Notes: generated by a model from the sequence alone, not told the origin. Positions 52,992 to 62,093 are shown, counted from the first letter of the stretch. The stretch is 64,000 nucleotides of DNA from Chitinophaga chungangae (GCF_017742215.1 NZ_JAGHKP010000002.1:1454151-1518150), one strand, 5' to 3'. A program made the numbers and translations.

Positions 52992-53728
52992 TGGACTATG
53001 CAACGATCGCCGTGCTGGCCATCACCTTTCTCGCTACCGTGATACGATCGACCTTTGGGTTCGGGGAAGCGTTGATCGCAGTTCCCCTGCTGATCTTCTT
53101 TCTCCCGATCGATATTGCCGTTCCGCTCTCCGTGCTGTTATCGGTTTTTATCGCTTTGGTGGTTGTGGTACAGGACCATAAAAAGATCCACCTGAGCAGC
53201 GCCAAATGGCTGATCCTGTTCGCGCTTCCCGGGATTCCGCTGGGGATCGTAATCCTGCTGTACGCGAACGAATTTTGGGTGAAGATCGGGCTGGGGACAC
53301 TTTTGATCTTTTACTCCCTGTATTCCTTATTGGGAAAAAGCAAGATCAGTCTTCCGAAAGACAACATGTTCTGGCTTTTCATATGCGGTTTCGCATCGGG
53401 GGTCTTCGGCGGCGCTTATGGCATCAATGGCCCTCCCCTGGTGGTGTATGGCAATATGAGGCGATGGAGCGCAAAACATTTCCGGGCTACGTTGCAGGCC
53501 TATTTTTTGCCGGCGAGCCTTATCGGCATCATCGGGTATTTTGCGAAAGGGCTTTTAACCGCCGAAGTCTGGAAGTATTTCCTGTATTCGTTGCCGGTTA
53601 CAGTACCGGCGATATTCCTGGGGCGATATTTTAATCACCGGTTAAAAGACGATTCGTTCTTCAAATATGTTTACTGGGGTTTGATCCTGATCGGGATCAT
53701 TTTAGTGGCGGATACTTTCGTGCAATAA
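52991..53728 (+). CDS. TauE/SafE family sulfite exporter-like membrane protein
   Basis: A 245-residue membrane protein with about seven or eight hydrophobic helices. MDYATIAVLAITFLATVIRS and the duplicated GFGEALIAVPLLIFF / GVFGGAYGINGPPLVVYGN motifs are typical of the TauE/SafE (DUF81) family, which exports sulfite, sulfoacetate or related organic anions. The ATG overlaps the last base of the uvrA stop codon, so it may be translationally coupled to uvrA, an odd functional pairing. A GTG one codon earlier is an alternative start. Confidence 0.93.
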   Translation: MDYATIAVLAITFLATVIRSTFGFGEALIAVPLLIFFLPIDIAVPLSVLLSVFIALVVVVQDHKKIHLSSAKWLILFALPGIPLGIVILLYANEFWVKIGLGTLLIFYSLYSLLGKSKISLPKDNMFWLFICGFASGVFGGAYGINGPPLVVYGNMRRWSAKHFRATLQAYFLPASLIGIIGYFAKGLLTAEVWKYFLYSLPVTVPAIFLGRYFNHRLKDDSFFKYVYWGLILIGIILVADTFVQ

Positions 53729-53761
53729 AAAAGGCAAACCCGCGCGGGGCTTACCTTTTTT
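53727..53761. terminator. Bidirectional terminator after the TauE/SafE gene and the DUF4293 gene
   Basis: AAAAAAGGCAA... and ...CTTACCTTTTTT form an imperfect stem around a CCCGCGCGGGG core (53727-53761). It lies between convergent genes, with T runs on both strands. Confidence 0.75.
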
Positions 53762-53782
53762 GAATATCGTTTAATGAAACGC

Positions 53783-54232
53783 CTATCTCAGTCGGTCAAG
53801 GCTTTTGATAAGTTTTTCGTCTTTATAGATCCCTCTTGCCGCCAGGAACAGGCAGACGGTCATTACCACGGGGAGAAATGCCGGCAGCAGGTAATTGGCG
53901 CGCAGGTTGGAGGCGCCGTTCTCTACGAGTTTGTTGGCCGTGTTCTGCACGCCGAGGTAGATCAGCACCAGGATGCCAATGGAGAGCAGGATGTTCAGCA
54001 CGGTAAGCCTGAACTGCAGCTTGCGTTTTTTGTAGAGGAAAATGGTGACCAGGCTCAGGATGGTGCTGAGCATCAATACCGTGAATATCAGATAACTGGA
54101 AGCGGCGTTGAAAATTTCCACTGCGGCGGTTGCTCCTTTAACATAGGTAGCTTTCCAGAGATCGAAACTTCCCATTACGCCCCCCGCGATGGCGGCAAGC
54201 AGCAGAAAAAGGCTTTGGATGCGTTGTATCAT
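53783..54232 (-). CDS. DUF4293 membrane protein
   Basis: A 149-residue protein with four hydrophobic helices (RIQSLFLLLAAIAGGVMGSF; SYLIFTVLMLSTILSLVTIF; LTVLNILLSIGILVLIYLGV; LPAFLPVVMTVCLFLAARGI). The start MIQRIQSLFLLLAA is the hallmark of DUF4293, a family found almost only in Bacteroidota. Its function is not known. It diverges from the malic enzyme gene. Confidence 0.9.
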   Translation of the reverse strand: MIQRIQSLFLLLAAIAGGVMGSFDLWKATYVKGATAAVEIFNAASSYLIFTVLMLSTILSLVTIFLYKKRKLQFRLTVLNILLSIGILVLIYLGVQNTANKLVENGASNLRANYLLPAFLPVVMTVCLFLAARGIYKDEKLIKSLDRLR

Positions 54233-54347
54233 GATATTTGCGTATGTTTAACAGCGTAAAAGTAAATAATTATTGTGAACCTGCACGAACGGACTGGGCC
54301 CCGTTCCTCCGATACTTCGTATATTGCACGCCCAATAACAATCTTAT

Positions 54348-56654
54348 ATGGCTAAGAAACTGAACAAGCAGGACGCCCTCGATTATCACGCGATGGGCAG
54401 GCCCGGCAAGATCGAAGTTATACCTACGAAAGACACCAAAACCCAGTGGGACCTTTCCCTCGCCTATTCTCCCGGCGTCGCGGAGCCCTGTAAGGAAATA
54501 GCCGCAGATGTTGAAAATGTTTATAAATATACCGCCAAAGGTAACCTCGTTGCCGTGATAAGCAACGGCACCGCCGTGCTCGGCCTGGGAGACATCGGCC
54601 CCGAAGCCGGCAAACCCGTGATGGAAGGGAAAGGCGTACTGTTCAAAATTTTTGCGGACATCGATGTGTTTGATATTGAACTGAATACGCGGAACGTAGA
54701 CGAGTTTGTTCGCGTGGTGAAAGCCATGGAACCGACTTTCGGCGGTATCAACCTGGAAGACATCAAAAGCCCGGAATGTTTTGCTATTGAAGAACGGCTG
54801 AGAAAAGAACTGAAGATCCCCGTGATGCATGACGACCAGCACGGCACCGCCATCATTTCCAGCGCGGCATTGCTGAATGCGCTGGAGCTGGTGAAAAAGA
54901 AAATAGAAAAAGTGAAGTTCGTGGTGAACGGCGCGGGCGCCGCCGCCATGGCCTGCGTACGGCTCTACGTCTCGCTGGGCGCCAAACCGGAGAACTTCAT
55001 CATGTTCGATAAAGACGGCGTGCTCAACCGCCAGCGCACCGATCTCGACGACATGAAACTGGTGTTCGCCACTGCTTCCAAAGTAACCACCCTGTCCGAA
55101 GCAATCAAAGGTGCGGACGTATTCGTGGGGCTTTCCGTAGGCAACGTGGTAACCGAAGAAATGGTGAAAAGCATGGCGAAAAATCCCATTGTGTTCGCCA
55201 TGGCAAATCCCGATCCGGAGATCGCGTACGAAACCGCCATCAATTCCCGGAAAGACGTGATCATGGCCACCGGCCGGTCCGACTATCCCAACCAGGTGAA
55301 CAACGTGCTGGGTTTCCCCTACATCTTCCGCGGCGCGCTCGACGTGCGCGCCACGCAGATCAACGAAGCCATGAAACTCGCCGCCGTTCATGCTTTGGCC
55401 GATCTCGCCAAATCGCCCGTGCCGGACATTGTGAACCTGGCCTATAACGAGCGCAACCTCGTGTTCGGCCCCAACTATATTATCCCGAAACCGCTGGACC
55501 CGCGCCTGCTCAGCACCGTAGCGCCTGCCGTGGCAAAAGCCGCCATGGACAGCGGGGTGGCGCATGCGCCCATCACCGATTGGGATGCCTACAAAGTAGT
55601 GCTCAACAACCGCCTCGGCCTGGACAACCAGCTGTTCCGCGTGATCGGCTCCAAAGCCCGCAAAGACCCGCGCCGCGTAGTGTTCGCGGAAGCGGACAAT
55701 ATCAAGATCCTGAAATCCGCGCAGGTCGTAAGCGACGAAAATATTGCCATCCCCATATTGCTCGGTAACGAAAAACGCATCCGTCAATTGATGCTCGAAA
55801 ACAGCATTGAGATAGACGACGTGGTGATCATCGACCCGAAAAGCGACGAAATGGCCAGCAAACGCCATCACTTCGGCGAATTGTTCTTCAAAAAACGTCA
55901 GCGCAAAGGCATGAACCTTTACGAAGCGAAAAAGATCATGCGCGAGCGCAACTATTTCGGTTGTATGATGGTGGAAACGGGAGAAGCGGACGCGCTCATC
56001 TCCGGTCTCACCCGCAAATATCCTGACACCATCCGACCCGCATTGCAGGTGATCGGCATGGAAGAAGGGGCGAAACGCGTGGCCGGCATGTACATCATCA
56101 ACACCAAACGCGGCCCGCTTTTCCTGGCGGACACAACCGTGAACCTCAATCCCACCGCGGAAGAGCTGGCGGACATCACCTTGCTTGTAGCCAAGGAAGT
56201 ACGGCAGTTCAACATCACGCCGAGGATCGCGATGGTATCGTATTCCAACTTCGGTTCCAGCCAAACCCCCGAAGCGCAAATGATGAGCCAGGCACGCGAG
56301 ATCGTGAAAAGAAAAGACCCGGCGCTTACCGTAGACGGCGAGATCCAGGCGGCGATGGCATTCAACAAGGAAATTCTCAAAGACAATTATCCTTTCTCCG
56401 AACTGATCGGCGAAGACGTGAACACGCTCATCTTCCCCAACCTCGCCGCAGGCAACGTGGCGTATAACCTGTTGCAGGAAGTGGCCGGTTTCGACGCCAT
56501 CGGCCCCATCCTGCTCGGCATGAAAAAACCCGTGCATATCCTGCAATTGGGCTCTACCGTAAGGCAGATCGTGAACGTAGTGCTGATAGCGGTCGTAGAC
56601 GCACAAACGAAATGCCGCAGGGAAGCGGAAACGAAGAATGGGAAGAAAAAATAG
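54348..56654 (+). CDS. maeB: NADP-dependent malic enzyme with C-terminal phosphotransacetylase-like domain
   Basis: A 768-residue protein. Residues 1 to about 425 are the malic enzyme part (SLAYSPGVAEPCKEIAAD, the catalytic region FGGINLEDIKSPECF, HDDQHGTAI, then the Rossmann segment FVVNGAGAAAMACVRLY). Residues about 430-768 resemble phosphotransacetylase (RRVVFAEADNIKILKSAQVV, MVETGEADALISGLTRKYPD). This is the MaeB architecture; the C-terminal part is regulatory in E. coli, responding to acetyl-CoA. The enzyme oxidatively decarboxylates malate to pyruvate and makes NADPH. Confidence 0.97.
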   Translation: MAKKLNKQDALDYHAMGRPGKIEVIPTKDTKTQWDLSLAYSPGVAEPCKEIAADVENVYKYTAKGNLVAVISNGTAVLGLGDIGPEAGKPVMEGKGVLFKIFADIDVFDIELNTRNVDEFVRVVKAMEPTFGGINLEDIKSPECFAIEERLRKELKIPVMHDDQHGTAIISSAALLNALELVKKKIEKVKFVVNGAGAAAMACVRLYVSLGAKPENFIMFDKDGVLNRQRTDLDDMKLVFATASKVTTLSEAIKGADVFVGLSVGNVVTEEMVKSMAKNPIVFAMANPDPEIAYETAINSRKDVIMATGRSDYPNQVNNVLGFPYIFRGALDVRATQINEAMKLAAVHALADLAKSPVPDIVNLAYNERNLVFGPNYIIPKPLDPRLLSTVAPAVAKAAMDSGVAHAPITDWDAYKVVLNNRLGLDNQLFRVIGSKARKDPRRVVFAEADNIKILKSAQVVSDENIAIPILLGNEKRIRQLMLENSIEIDDVVIIDPKSDEMASKRHHFGELFFKKRQRKGMNLYEAKKIMRERNYFGCMMVETGEADALISGLTRKYPDTIRPALQVIGMEEGAKRVAGMYIINTKRGPLFLADTTVNLNPTAEELADITLLVAKEVRQFNITPRIAMVSYSNFGSSQTPEAQMMSQAREIVKRKDPALTVDGEIQAAMAFNKEILKDNYPFSELIGEDVNTLIFPNLAAGNVAYNLLQEVAGFDAIGPILLGMKKPVHILQLGSTVRQIVNVVLIAVVDAQTKCRREAETKNGKKK

Positions 56655-56741
56655 GGAATATTGTAAAATTACGGTTAACGATGGTGCGGAATCCCGCGCC
56701 ATTCGTATTTTACACCCGTAACCAAATATACCTACTGAAAA

Positions 56742-57200
56742 ATGAAAAAAATAGTAACCATGTTGGCCTGCCTTTTCCTTGCGCAGGCAGTTTTCTCTCA
56801 AACGCGCCCGACGCCCGAAAAAGTGAAAGAGCTGATGCAGCTCACCGGCGCCGCCAATTTAGGCATCCAGATGATGAACAACATGATCGTGGAGTTCCGG
56901 AAACTCGCCCCGCACGTGGATTCCACGTTCTGGCAGGATTTTATGAAAGAAGTGGACGTGGATGAAATGGAAAATATGGTGATACCCGTCTACCAGCAAC
57001 ATTTCACCGCCGCGGATGTGGACGGGTTGATCGCGTTTTACAGATCGGAGCTGGGCCGGAAAATGGTTAGCAAGCTGCCGCTGGTTACGCAGGAATGTTA
57101 CAAGATCGGTCAGCAGTACGGCGAAAAGCTGGGCAAGCGGGTGGTTGAAAGGCTAAAGGCCGAAGGCATAGATCTCAAAAAGGAGGGAGCGCCGTTGTAG
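56742..57200 (+). CDS. DUF2059 exported protein
   Basis: A 152-residue protein with a signal peptide (MKKIVTMLACLFLAQAVFSQ). The mature part is helical, with the DUF2059 pattern VIPVYQQHFTAADVDGLIAF and YRSELGRKMVSKLPLVTQE. The family is periplasmic and of unknown function. It follows the malic enzyme by 87 bases and ends at a strong terminator. Confidence 0.9.
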   Translation: MKKIVTMLACLFLAQAVFSQTRPTPEKVKELMQLTGAANLGIQMMNNMIVEFRKLAPHVDSTFWQDFMKEVDVDEMENMVIPVYQQHFTAADVDGLIAFYRSELGRKMVSKLPLVTQECYKIGQQYGEKLGKRVVERLKAEGIDLKKEGAPL

Positions 57201-57211
57201 TCCGGGAGATT

Positions 57212-57245
57212 AAAAACCGCCCGGACGCTTCCGGGGCGGTTTTTC
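57212..57245 (+). terminator. Terminator after the DUF2059 gene
   Basis: AAAAACCGCCC (57212-57222) pairs with GGGCGGTTTTT (57234-57244), a perfect 11-pair stem, then CTTTAT. Confidence 0.88.
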
Positions 57246-57249
57246 TTTA

Positions 57250-57277
57250 TTGTGCAAGCGGATAATTCGTAAATTTC
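57250..57277 (+). promoter_or_regulatory. Promoter of the kinase-fold-like gene
   Basis: TTG (57250-57252), 17 bases, then TAAATTTC (57270-57277), one mismatch from TAnnTTTG. It ends three bases before the ATG at 57281, so the transcript would be leaderless or nearly so. Confidence 0.5.
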
Positions 57278-57280
57278 GGG

Positions 57281-58312
57281 ATGCAATCCATCTCCCGAAA
57301 AAAAATATTTTTCCCGCTGAACCCCGCTTTCAGGAACTACCTGAAGCTGTACGAACGGGAAGTAAAGCTGCCGCTCAGCTACGAGGAGCTGAAATATTAC
57401 GACTACGGCATTCCCGTGTACGACAAGCTGGGCAAAGACACGCTCTGGGAATCGGTGATGTACCCACAAAGCATGGTAGGCCCCATTCATGCCGGGCTCA
57501 AACGCATTTATTCCATCCTGAAAGCCGGCGGCGACCAAGCGGCCGAAGAGCACCTGCACATCGAGCGGATCGACTATTGTACTTTCGGCAACAGTCACCC
57601 TTTCCGCATCAAGATCGTGAACAATTACAACGAGGTATACGATTATTTTTACATCAAGATAGCCGACGCATCGCGCATTTACGGGCTGGAGCTGGAGCAT
57701 ATCCTCAGCCCGTACTGGATGAACTTCCTGGTAGACGGCAACACGCTGGTGGAAGAGCACATTGCCGGCGTGCCCGGCGACCAGTTCGCCAAAGATTATC
57801 TCGACCGGCCCGAGTTCAACCCGAAACGTATCGCCAAAGAATTCGTGAAATTCAACGAGCGCTGTTTTGTGCGCCTGCTGGGAGACATGCGGTCGTACAA
57901 CTTCATCTTCGACATCACTCCAGACTTCGACGACGTGCAGTTCCGCATCCGCGCGATCGATTTCGACCAGCAGTTTTATGAAGGCAAAAAAACGCTGTAC
58001 ATGCCGCAGTTCTTCAAAGAAAACCGCGTGTTCGTAGAGCTGGCCATGAAACACCTGAACGCGGAAGTGGTGAAACAATACCAGCAGGAAGAACGTTCGC
58101 TGATCGCGCGGCGCATCAAAGTGCAGCGGCATCGCATCAAAGACCTGCGCGACGTGATCATGACGGACCGTGTATCCTTCCCCGGTAAGATCCGGCAGCT
58201 GGGCGAAGAGCTGGCCCAGCATTACCACGACGCGGTGTTCGCCCGTTGCAATACGATGGGCGAAATTATCGAGCGGAGCCTGAAACGGCTGCTGGTGGGC
58301 AGTCTCCGATAA
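57281..58312 (+). CDS. Hypothetical protein with protein-kinase-fold-like motifs
   Basis: A 343-residue cytoplasmic protein with no family I can name. Several motifs line up in the order of a kinase fold: YFYIKIADASRIYGLELEHI (residues 122-141, with K126 and E137 or E139 as the Lys/Glu pair), VDGNTLVEEHIAGVPG (151-166, a hinge-like segment), LLGDMRSYNFIF (199-210, a catalytic-loop-like D202 and N207) and IRAIDFDQQ (223-231, a DFG-like D227/D229). No glycine-rich loop is obvious. The gene is 40 bases upstream of mlaE. Similarity to kinases is inference from the pattern alone. Confidence 0.85.
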   Translation: MQSISRKKIFFPLNPAFRNYLKLYEREVKLPLSYEELKYYDYGIPVYDKLGKDTLWESVMYPQSMVGPIHAGLKRIYSILKAGGDQAAEEHLHIERIDYCTFGNSHPFRIKIVNNYNEVYDYFYIKIADASRIYGLELEHILSPYWMNFLVDGNTLVEEHIAGVPGDQFAKDYLDRPEFNPKRIAKEFVKFNERCFVRLLGDMRSYNFIFDITPDFDDVQFRIRAIDFDQQFYEGKKTLYMPQFFKENRVFVELAMKHLNAEVVKQYQQEERSLIARRIKVQRHRIKDLRDVIMTDRVSFPGKIRQLGEELAQHYHDAVFARCNTMGEIIERSLKRLLVGSLR

Positions 58313-58337
58313 ATAGCATTCAAATTGTTTTTCCCAG

Positions 58338-58345
58338 TATCTTTG
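58338..58345 (+). promoter_or_regulatory. -7 element just before mlaE
   Basis: TATCTTTG matches TAnnTTTG exactly, ending seven bases before the mlaE ATG. The upstream TTG at 58325-58327 is only 10 bases away, too close. Confidence 0.4.
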
Positions 58346-58352
58346 ACAAGTT

Positions 58353-59096
58353 ATGGAGTTCAGATTTTTTTATCATTTCGGCAGGTACCTGCTGATGTTG
58401 AAAGGAATGTTCAGCCGCCCGGAGAACATGCGGATGTATTGGAAGGAATTTATGAAACAGTGTGTGGACATAGGGTTTGGCTCCCTGGGCATCGTGGTGA
58501 TCATCTCCCTGTTCCTCGGGGCGGTAACCACGGTTCAAACGGCTTACCAGCTGGTAAGCGGCTTCATTCCCAAATCCACCATCGCGCAGGTAGTGAGAGA
58601 CACGCTGATACTCGAGCTGGCGCCCACCATGGTGTGTATCGTACTGGGCGGGGTGGTTGGTTCCAAAATAGCGTCGGAGTTGGGGAACATGCGTATTTCC
58701 GAGCAGATAGACGCCCAGGAGATCATGGGCATCAATACCAAGGCTTATTTGATCGGCCCGAAAATACTGGCCGCCATCATCACGATCCCCGCGCTGGTGA
58801 TCATCGCCGCGTTCCTGGGCATTTTCGGCGGGCTGGAAGCGGGCAAAATGAGCGGCATCATTTCCCATGAACAGTTCATGCAGGGCCTCAGGGCCTCGTT
58901 CGACGGCTATAACGTGTTTTTCGCGCTGAGCAAGGCCTACACGTATTCCTTCATCATTTCCAGCATACCGGCTTATTACGGGTATAACGTGACCGGCGGC
59001 GCGCTGGAGATCGGGCGCGCGAGCACTACCGCCGTGGTGGTGAGCTGCGTGCTGATATTGTTTGCAGACTACGCGCTGGCTGCACTGTTGCTTTAA
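58353..59096 (+). CDS. mlaE: ABC transporter permease MlaE
   Basis: A 247-residue membrane protein with about five helices and the MlaE/TGD1 hallmarks: SLGIVVIISLFLGAVTTVQT, the periplasmic GSKIASELGNMRISEQIDAQ coupling region, and ADYALAALLL at the end. MlaE is the inner-membrane permease of the Mla phospholipid transport system, which keeps the outer membrane asymmetric. mlaF follows after 22 bases. The lipid-binding MlaD protein and the periplasmic and outer-membrane parts are not in the window. Confidence 0.95.
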   Translation: MEFRFFYHFGRYLLMLKGMFSRPENMRMYWKEFMKQCVDIGFGSLGIVVIISLFLGAVTTVQTAYQLVSGFIPKSTIAQVVRDTLILELAPTMVCIVLGGVVGSKIASELGNMRISEQIDAQEIMGINTKAYLIGPKILAAIITIPALVIIAAFLGIFGGLEAGKMSGIISHEQFMQGLRASFDGYNVFFALSKAYTYSFIISSIPAYYGYNVTGGALEIGRASTTAVVVSCVLILFADYALAALLL

Positions 59097-59118
59097 TAAA
59101 CCCACAAGACACGAAGAG

Positions 59119-59931
59119 ATGATAGAATTGAAAAACATCCGGAAAAGCTTTGGAGACAAGGAAATACTTAAAGATGTGTCCGCCAACATGGAGCCGGGGA
59201 AAACCAACCTCATCATCGGCGCCAGCGGCAGCGGAAAGACCGTGCTGATGAAGTGCATGGTGGGGCTGATCAAGGTAGACAGCGGTACGGTGCTGTACAA
59301 CGGGCAGGATTTTACCGCGATGGACGATGTGGAAAAGAAACCCATCCGGCAGGAGATCGGCATGCTGTTCCAGGGCTCCGCCCTGTTCGACAGCATGACC
59401 GTGGAGCAGAACGTCATGTTCCCGCTGGACATGTTCTCCACCATGAGTTATAAAGAGCGCCGCAAGCGGATGCAGGAATGCCTGGACCGCGTTGAACTGA
59501 AAGACGCCAATAAAAAATTCCCCGCCGAGATCTCCGGCGGGATGAAAAAGCGTGTAGGCATCGCCCGCGCCATCGTGCTGAACCCGAAATACCTTTTTGT
59601 GGACGAGCCCAACTCCGGCCTCGACCCGCAAACCTCCCTCATTATCGACAAGCTCATCAAGGACATTACCGTGGAATACAACATCACTACCGTGGTGAAC
59701 ACCCACGATATGAACACCGTGATGGAATCCGGCGACCACATCATTTACATGCACCAGGGCAAAAAACAGTGGGAAGGCAGCAATGAAGACATCATTTTCA
59801 GCGAAGACAAACTGCTGAACGACTTCATTTTCGCGTCCGAGTTTTTCCAGGACATCAAGGAGATGCGGAAGATGGAGATATTCCGCGACAAAAACTGGCG
59901 GGCCAAACAGGCCGGCGGCGGCAACAAATAG
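59119..59931 (+). CDS. mlaF: ABC transporter ATP-binding protein MlaF
   Basis: A 270-residue ABC ATPase; the start [19 protein letters not shown] is chosen because the longer frame overlaps the mlaE end. Walker A is [14 protein letters not shown], the signature is [16 protein letters not shown] (MlaF-type ISGGM), Walker B is [12 protein letters not shown] and the H-loop is NTHDMNTV. It powers phospholipid transport together with MlaE. The C-terminal tail of about 40 charged residues is longer than in E. coli. Confidence 0.95.
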   Translation: MIELKNIRKSFGDKEILKDVSANMEPGKTNLIIGASGSGKTVLMKCMVGLIKVDSGTVLYNGQDFTAMDDVEKKPIRQEIGMLFQGSALFDSMTVEQNVMFPLDMFSTMSYKERRKRMQECLDRVELKDANKKFPAEISGGMKKRVGIARAIVLNPKYLFVDEPNSGLDPQTSLIIDKLIKDITVEYNITTVVNTHDMNTVMESGDHIIYMHQGKKQWEGSNEDIIFSEDKLLNDFIFASEFFQDIKEMRKMEIFRDKNWRAKQAGGGNK

Positions 59932-59983
59932 TTAATATTCTTCAACTAAATGGCCTTTCCTTTTCTTTTTCGCCCTTATCCGT

Positions 59984-59991
59984 TATTTTTG
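59984..59991 (+). promoter_or_regulatory. -7 element of sucD
   Basis: TATTTTTG matches TAnnTTTG exactly, 38 bases before the sucD ATG. The -33 region is T-rich without a clear TTG. Confidence 0.5.
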
Positions 59992-60029
59992 CCCCACTTA
60001 ACGTAAAAAAATTAATTAAATCAAGCGCG

Positions 60030-60911
60030 ATGAGTGTTTTAGTAAATAAGCATAGTAAAGTGATCGTGCAGGGATTTACCGGAACTGAAGGTACTTTCCA
60101 TGCCACACAAATGATTGAGTACGGCACCAACGTGGTAGGTGGCGTGACCCCCGGCAAAGGCGGCAGCAGCCACCTGGACCGCCCGGTATTCAATACCGTG
60201 GCTGACGCTGTAAAAGCGACGGGCGCGAATGTATCCATCATTTTCGTGCCGCCGGCATTCGCCGCTGACGCGATCATGGAAGCCGCCGATGCCGGCATTG
60301 CGCTGGTGGTTTGTATCACAGAAGGCATCCCGGTACAGGACATGGTGAAAGCCAAGAATTACCTGGTAAATCATAATACCCGCCTGATCGGCCCGAACTG
60401 TCCGGGTGTGATCACCGCGGAAGAAGCTAAAGTAGGCATCATGCCCGGCTTCATCTTCAAAAAAGGCCGTGTAGGCATCGTGTCCAAATCCGGCACGCTT
60501 ACTTACGAAGCGGCAGACCAGGTGGTGAAAGCCGGCCTGGGCGTATCTACCGCCATCGGTATCGGCGGCGACCCGATCATTGGCACCCCCACCAAAGAAG
60601 CGGTGGAATTGCTGATGAACGATCCCGAAACCGACGCCATCATTATGATCGGCGAGATCGGCGGCAGCATGGAAGCTGAAGCTGCGGAATGGATCAAGGC
60701 AAACCCGCGCAAACCCGTGGTAGGCTTCATTGCCGGCCAAACCGCGCCCGCAGGCCGCCGTATGGGCCACGCCGGCGCCATCATCGGAGGTGCGGACGAT
60801 ACCGCTGCCGCTAAAATGAAGATCATGCGCGCCTGCGGCGTTCACGTGGTAGACAGCCCGGCAGACATCGGAAAGAAAATGGCAGAAGTGCTGAAAGGCG
60901 TACCCGCCTGA
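60030..60911 (+). CDS. sucD: Succinate--CoA ligase subunit alpha
   Basis: A 293-residue protein. It binds CoA and carries the phosphohistidine (RRMGHAGAI) of the TCA-cycle enzyme that makes succinate, ATP or GTP and CoA. The CoA-binding start [20 protein letters not shown] and the [12 protein letters not shown] segment are typical. The beta subunit (sucC) is not adjacent, which is common in Bacteroidota. It has its own promoter element and terminator. Confidence 0.98.
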   Translation: MSVLVNKHSKVIVQGFTGTEGTFHATQMIEYGTNVVGGVTPGKGGSSHLDRPVFNTVADAVKATGANVSIIFVPPAFAADAIMEAADAGIALVVCITEGIPVQDMVKAKNYLVNHNTRLIGPNCPGVITAEEAKVGIMPGFIFKKGRVGIVSKSGTLTYEAADQVVKAGLGVSTAIGIGGDPIIGTPTKEAVELLMNDPETDAIIMIGEIGGSMEAEAAEWIKANPRKPVVGFIAGQTAPAGRRMGHAGAIIGGADDTAAAKMKIMRACGVHVVDSPADIGKKMAEVLKGVPA

Positions 60912-60935
60912 TTCACCAGGCGGTGAAAATATACG

Positions 60936-60968
60936 AAGCCCCGTTGCATTGGCAGCGGGGCTTTTTTG
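60936..60968 (+). terminator. Terminator after sucD
   Basis: AAGCCCCGTTGC (60936-60947) pairs with GCAGCGGGGCTT (60952-60963), one bulge, followed by TTTTTG. A smaller perfect hairpin, TTCACC-AGGC-GGTGAA, precedes it at 60912-60927. Confidence 0.85.
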
Positions 60969-60994
60969 TAAGACGGGCTAATTGGGTAAGTTTA
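60962..60994 (+). promoter_or_regulatory. Promoter of the FAD oxidoreductase gene
   Basis: TTTTTTG (60962-60968), 18 bases, then TAAGTTTA (60987-60994), one mismatch from consensus. The -33 box overlaps the T tract of the sucD terminator. The ATG is 10 bases after the -7 box. Confidence 0.5.
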
Positions 60995-61004
60995 TGGGTA
61001 TTTT

Positions 61005-62030
61005 ATGCAGCAATACGATTACATACTTGTAGGCCAGGGCATTGCCGGCACTATGCTTGGCTGGTTCCTGCAGCAGGCCGGGCAGCAGGTGCTGGTGTTC
61101 GACGACGCCCGTCCCGCCAGCGCTTCCCGCACCGCGGCCGGGATCATCAATCCCGTGTCTGGCCGCAGGTTTGAAACGGCATGGTTATACGATATGATCT
61201 ACCCGTTTGCCGGAAAAACGTACCGCGCCATGGAAAACGCCTTGCAGATCAGCTGTTTCCACGAAAGGGACATCTGGAACGTTTGGCCCTCCGCGCAAAT
61301 GCGCGATGCTTTCGCCGCCTGCCCCACGCCGTATTCGCAACAGCCGCGGGAAATACGCTACGCGGAAGAACTGCAGCAGCCTTTCGGGGCGGGCATCGTA
61401 AAAGGGGCCAATGTGCAGCTGGGCGCGTTGCTGCCCGCCTGGCGCAAGACCGCCGATGTACGCACGGAACATTTTGATACGGAAAAACTGGTGCTGAAGG
61501 AAGAAGGCGTGGAATATGAAAACCTCCGCGCCAAAGCCGTCATTTTCTGCGAAGGCGTGGAAAGCCCGCGGAACCCCTGGTTTGGCAAGCTGAAGTTCCT
61601 CCCCAACAAAGGCGAAGCGCTGATCGTAGCACTGCCTTTCGAGACGACGGACATCATCAAAAAAAGCATCACCCTCGTACCGCTGGACAACGAACGGTAT
61701 TGGGCCGGGGCCACATTTTCCTGGGATTACGCCGATGCCGCGCCCACGGCGCCCGCCCGCGAAACGCTGGAAAACCAGCTGCGGCAGTTGCTGAAAACGG
61801 ATTACCAGGTGCTGGACCATCTCGCCGCCATCCGCCCGTCCGGGCCGGACAGAAGGCCCATGGCCGGTTTGCATCCGCGTTTTCCGCAGGTGGGCATTTT
61901 CAACGGGATGGGCTCGAAAGGCTGTTCCCTCGCGCCGTGGGCGGCGGACGTTTTGGTGAAAAACCTGCTGCAAAAAGCCCCGCTGCCGCCGGAAATAGAT
62001 ATTAAACGGTATTTTAATGCCTTGAGGTAG
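61005..62030 (+). CDS. FAD-dependent oxidoreductase (DadA/glycine oxidase type)
   Basis: A 341-residue flavoprotein. The N-terminal dinucleotide-binding motif is ILVGQGIAGTMLGWFLQQAG, and the C-terminal FAD contact region is IRPSGPDRRPMAGLH and NGMGSKGCSLAPW. This matches the DAO superfamily (D-amino acid or glycine oxidases and dehydrogenases). The substrate cannot be predicted. The second part of the GxGxxG is G-Q-G, an allowed variation. It lies between sucD and aspS, with separate promoters. Confidence 0.9.
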   Translation: MQQYDYILVGQGIAGTMLGWFLQQAGQQVLVFDDARPASASRTAAGIINPVSGRRFETAWLYDMIYPFAGKTYRAMENALQISCFHERDIWNVWPSAQMRDAFAACPTPYSQQPREIRYAEELQQPFGAGIVKGANVQLGALLPAWRKTADVRTEHFDTEKLVLKEEGVEYENLRAKAVIFCEGVESPRNPWFGKLKFLPNKGEALIVALPFETTDIIKKSITLVPLDNERYWAGATFSWDYADAAPTAPARETLENQLRQLLKTDYQVLDHLAAIRPSGPDRRPMAGLHPRFPQVGIFNGMGSKGCSLAPWAADVLVKNLLQKAPLPPEIDIKRYFNALR

Positions 62031-62050
62031 ATTTTCAGCCTTCCAAAGCT

Positions 62051-62058
62051 TATCTTTG
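62051..62058 (+). promoter_or_regulatory. -7 element of aspS
   Basis: TATCTTTG matches TAnnTTTG exactly, 35 bases before the aspS ATG. No TTG at the usual spacing. Confidence 0.5.
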
Positions 62059-62093
62059 ACCTCCTTTATCAATACAGAAAAGCATAGTATACA

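Noticed and set aside
54270..56801. 843-codon minus-strand ORF
   Set aside because: Antisense to the complete malic enzyme gene; the long opening results from high GC at codon third positions.
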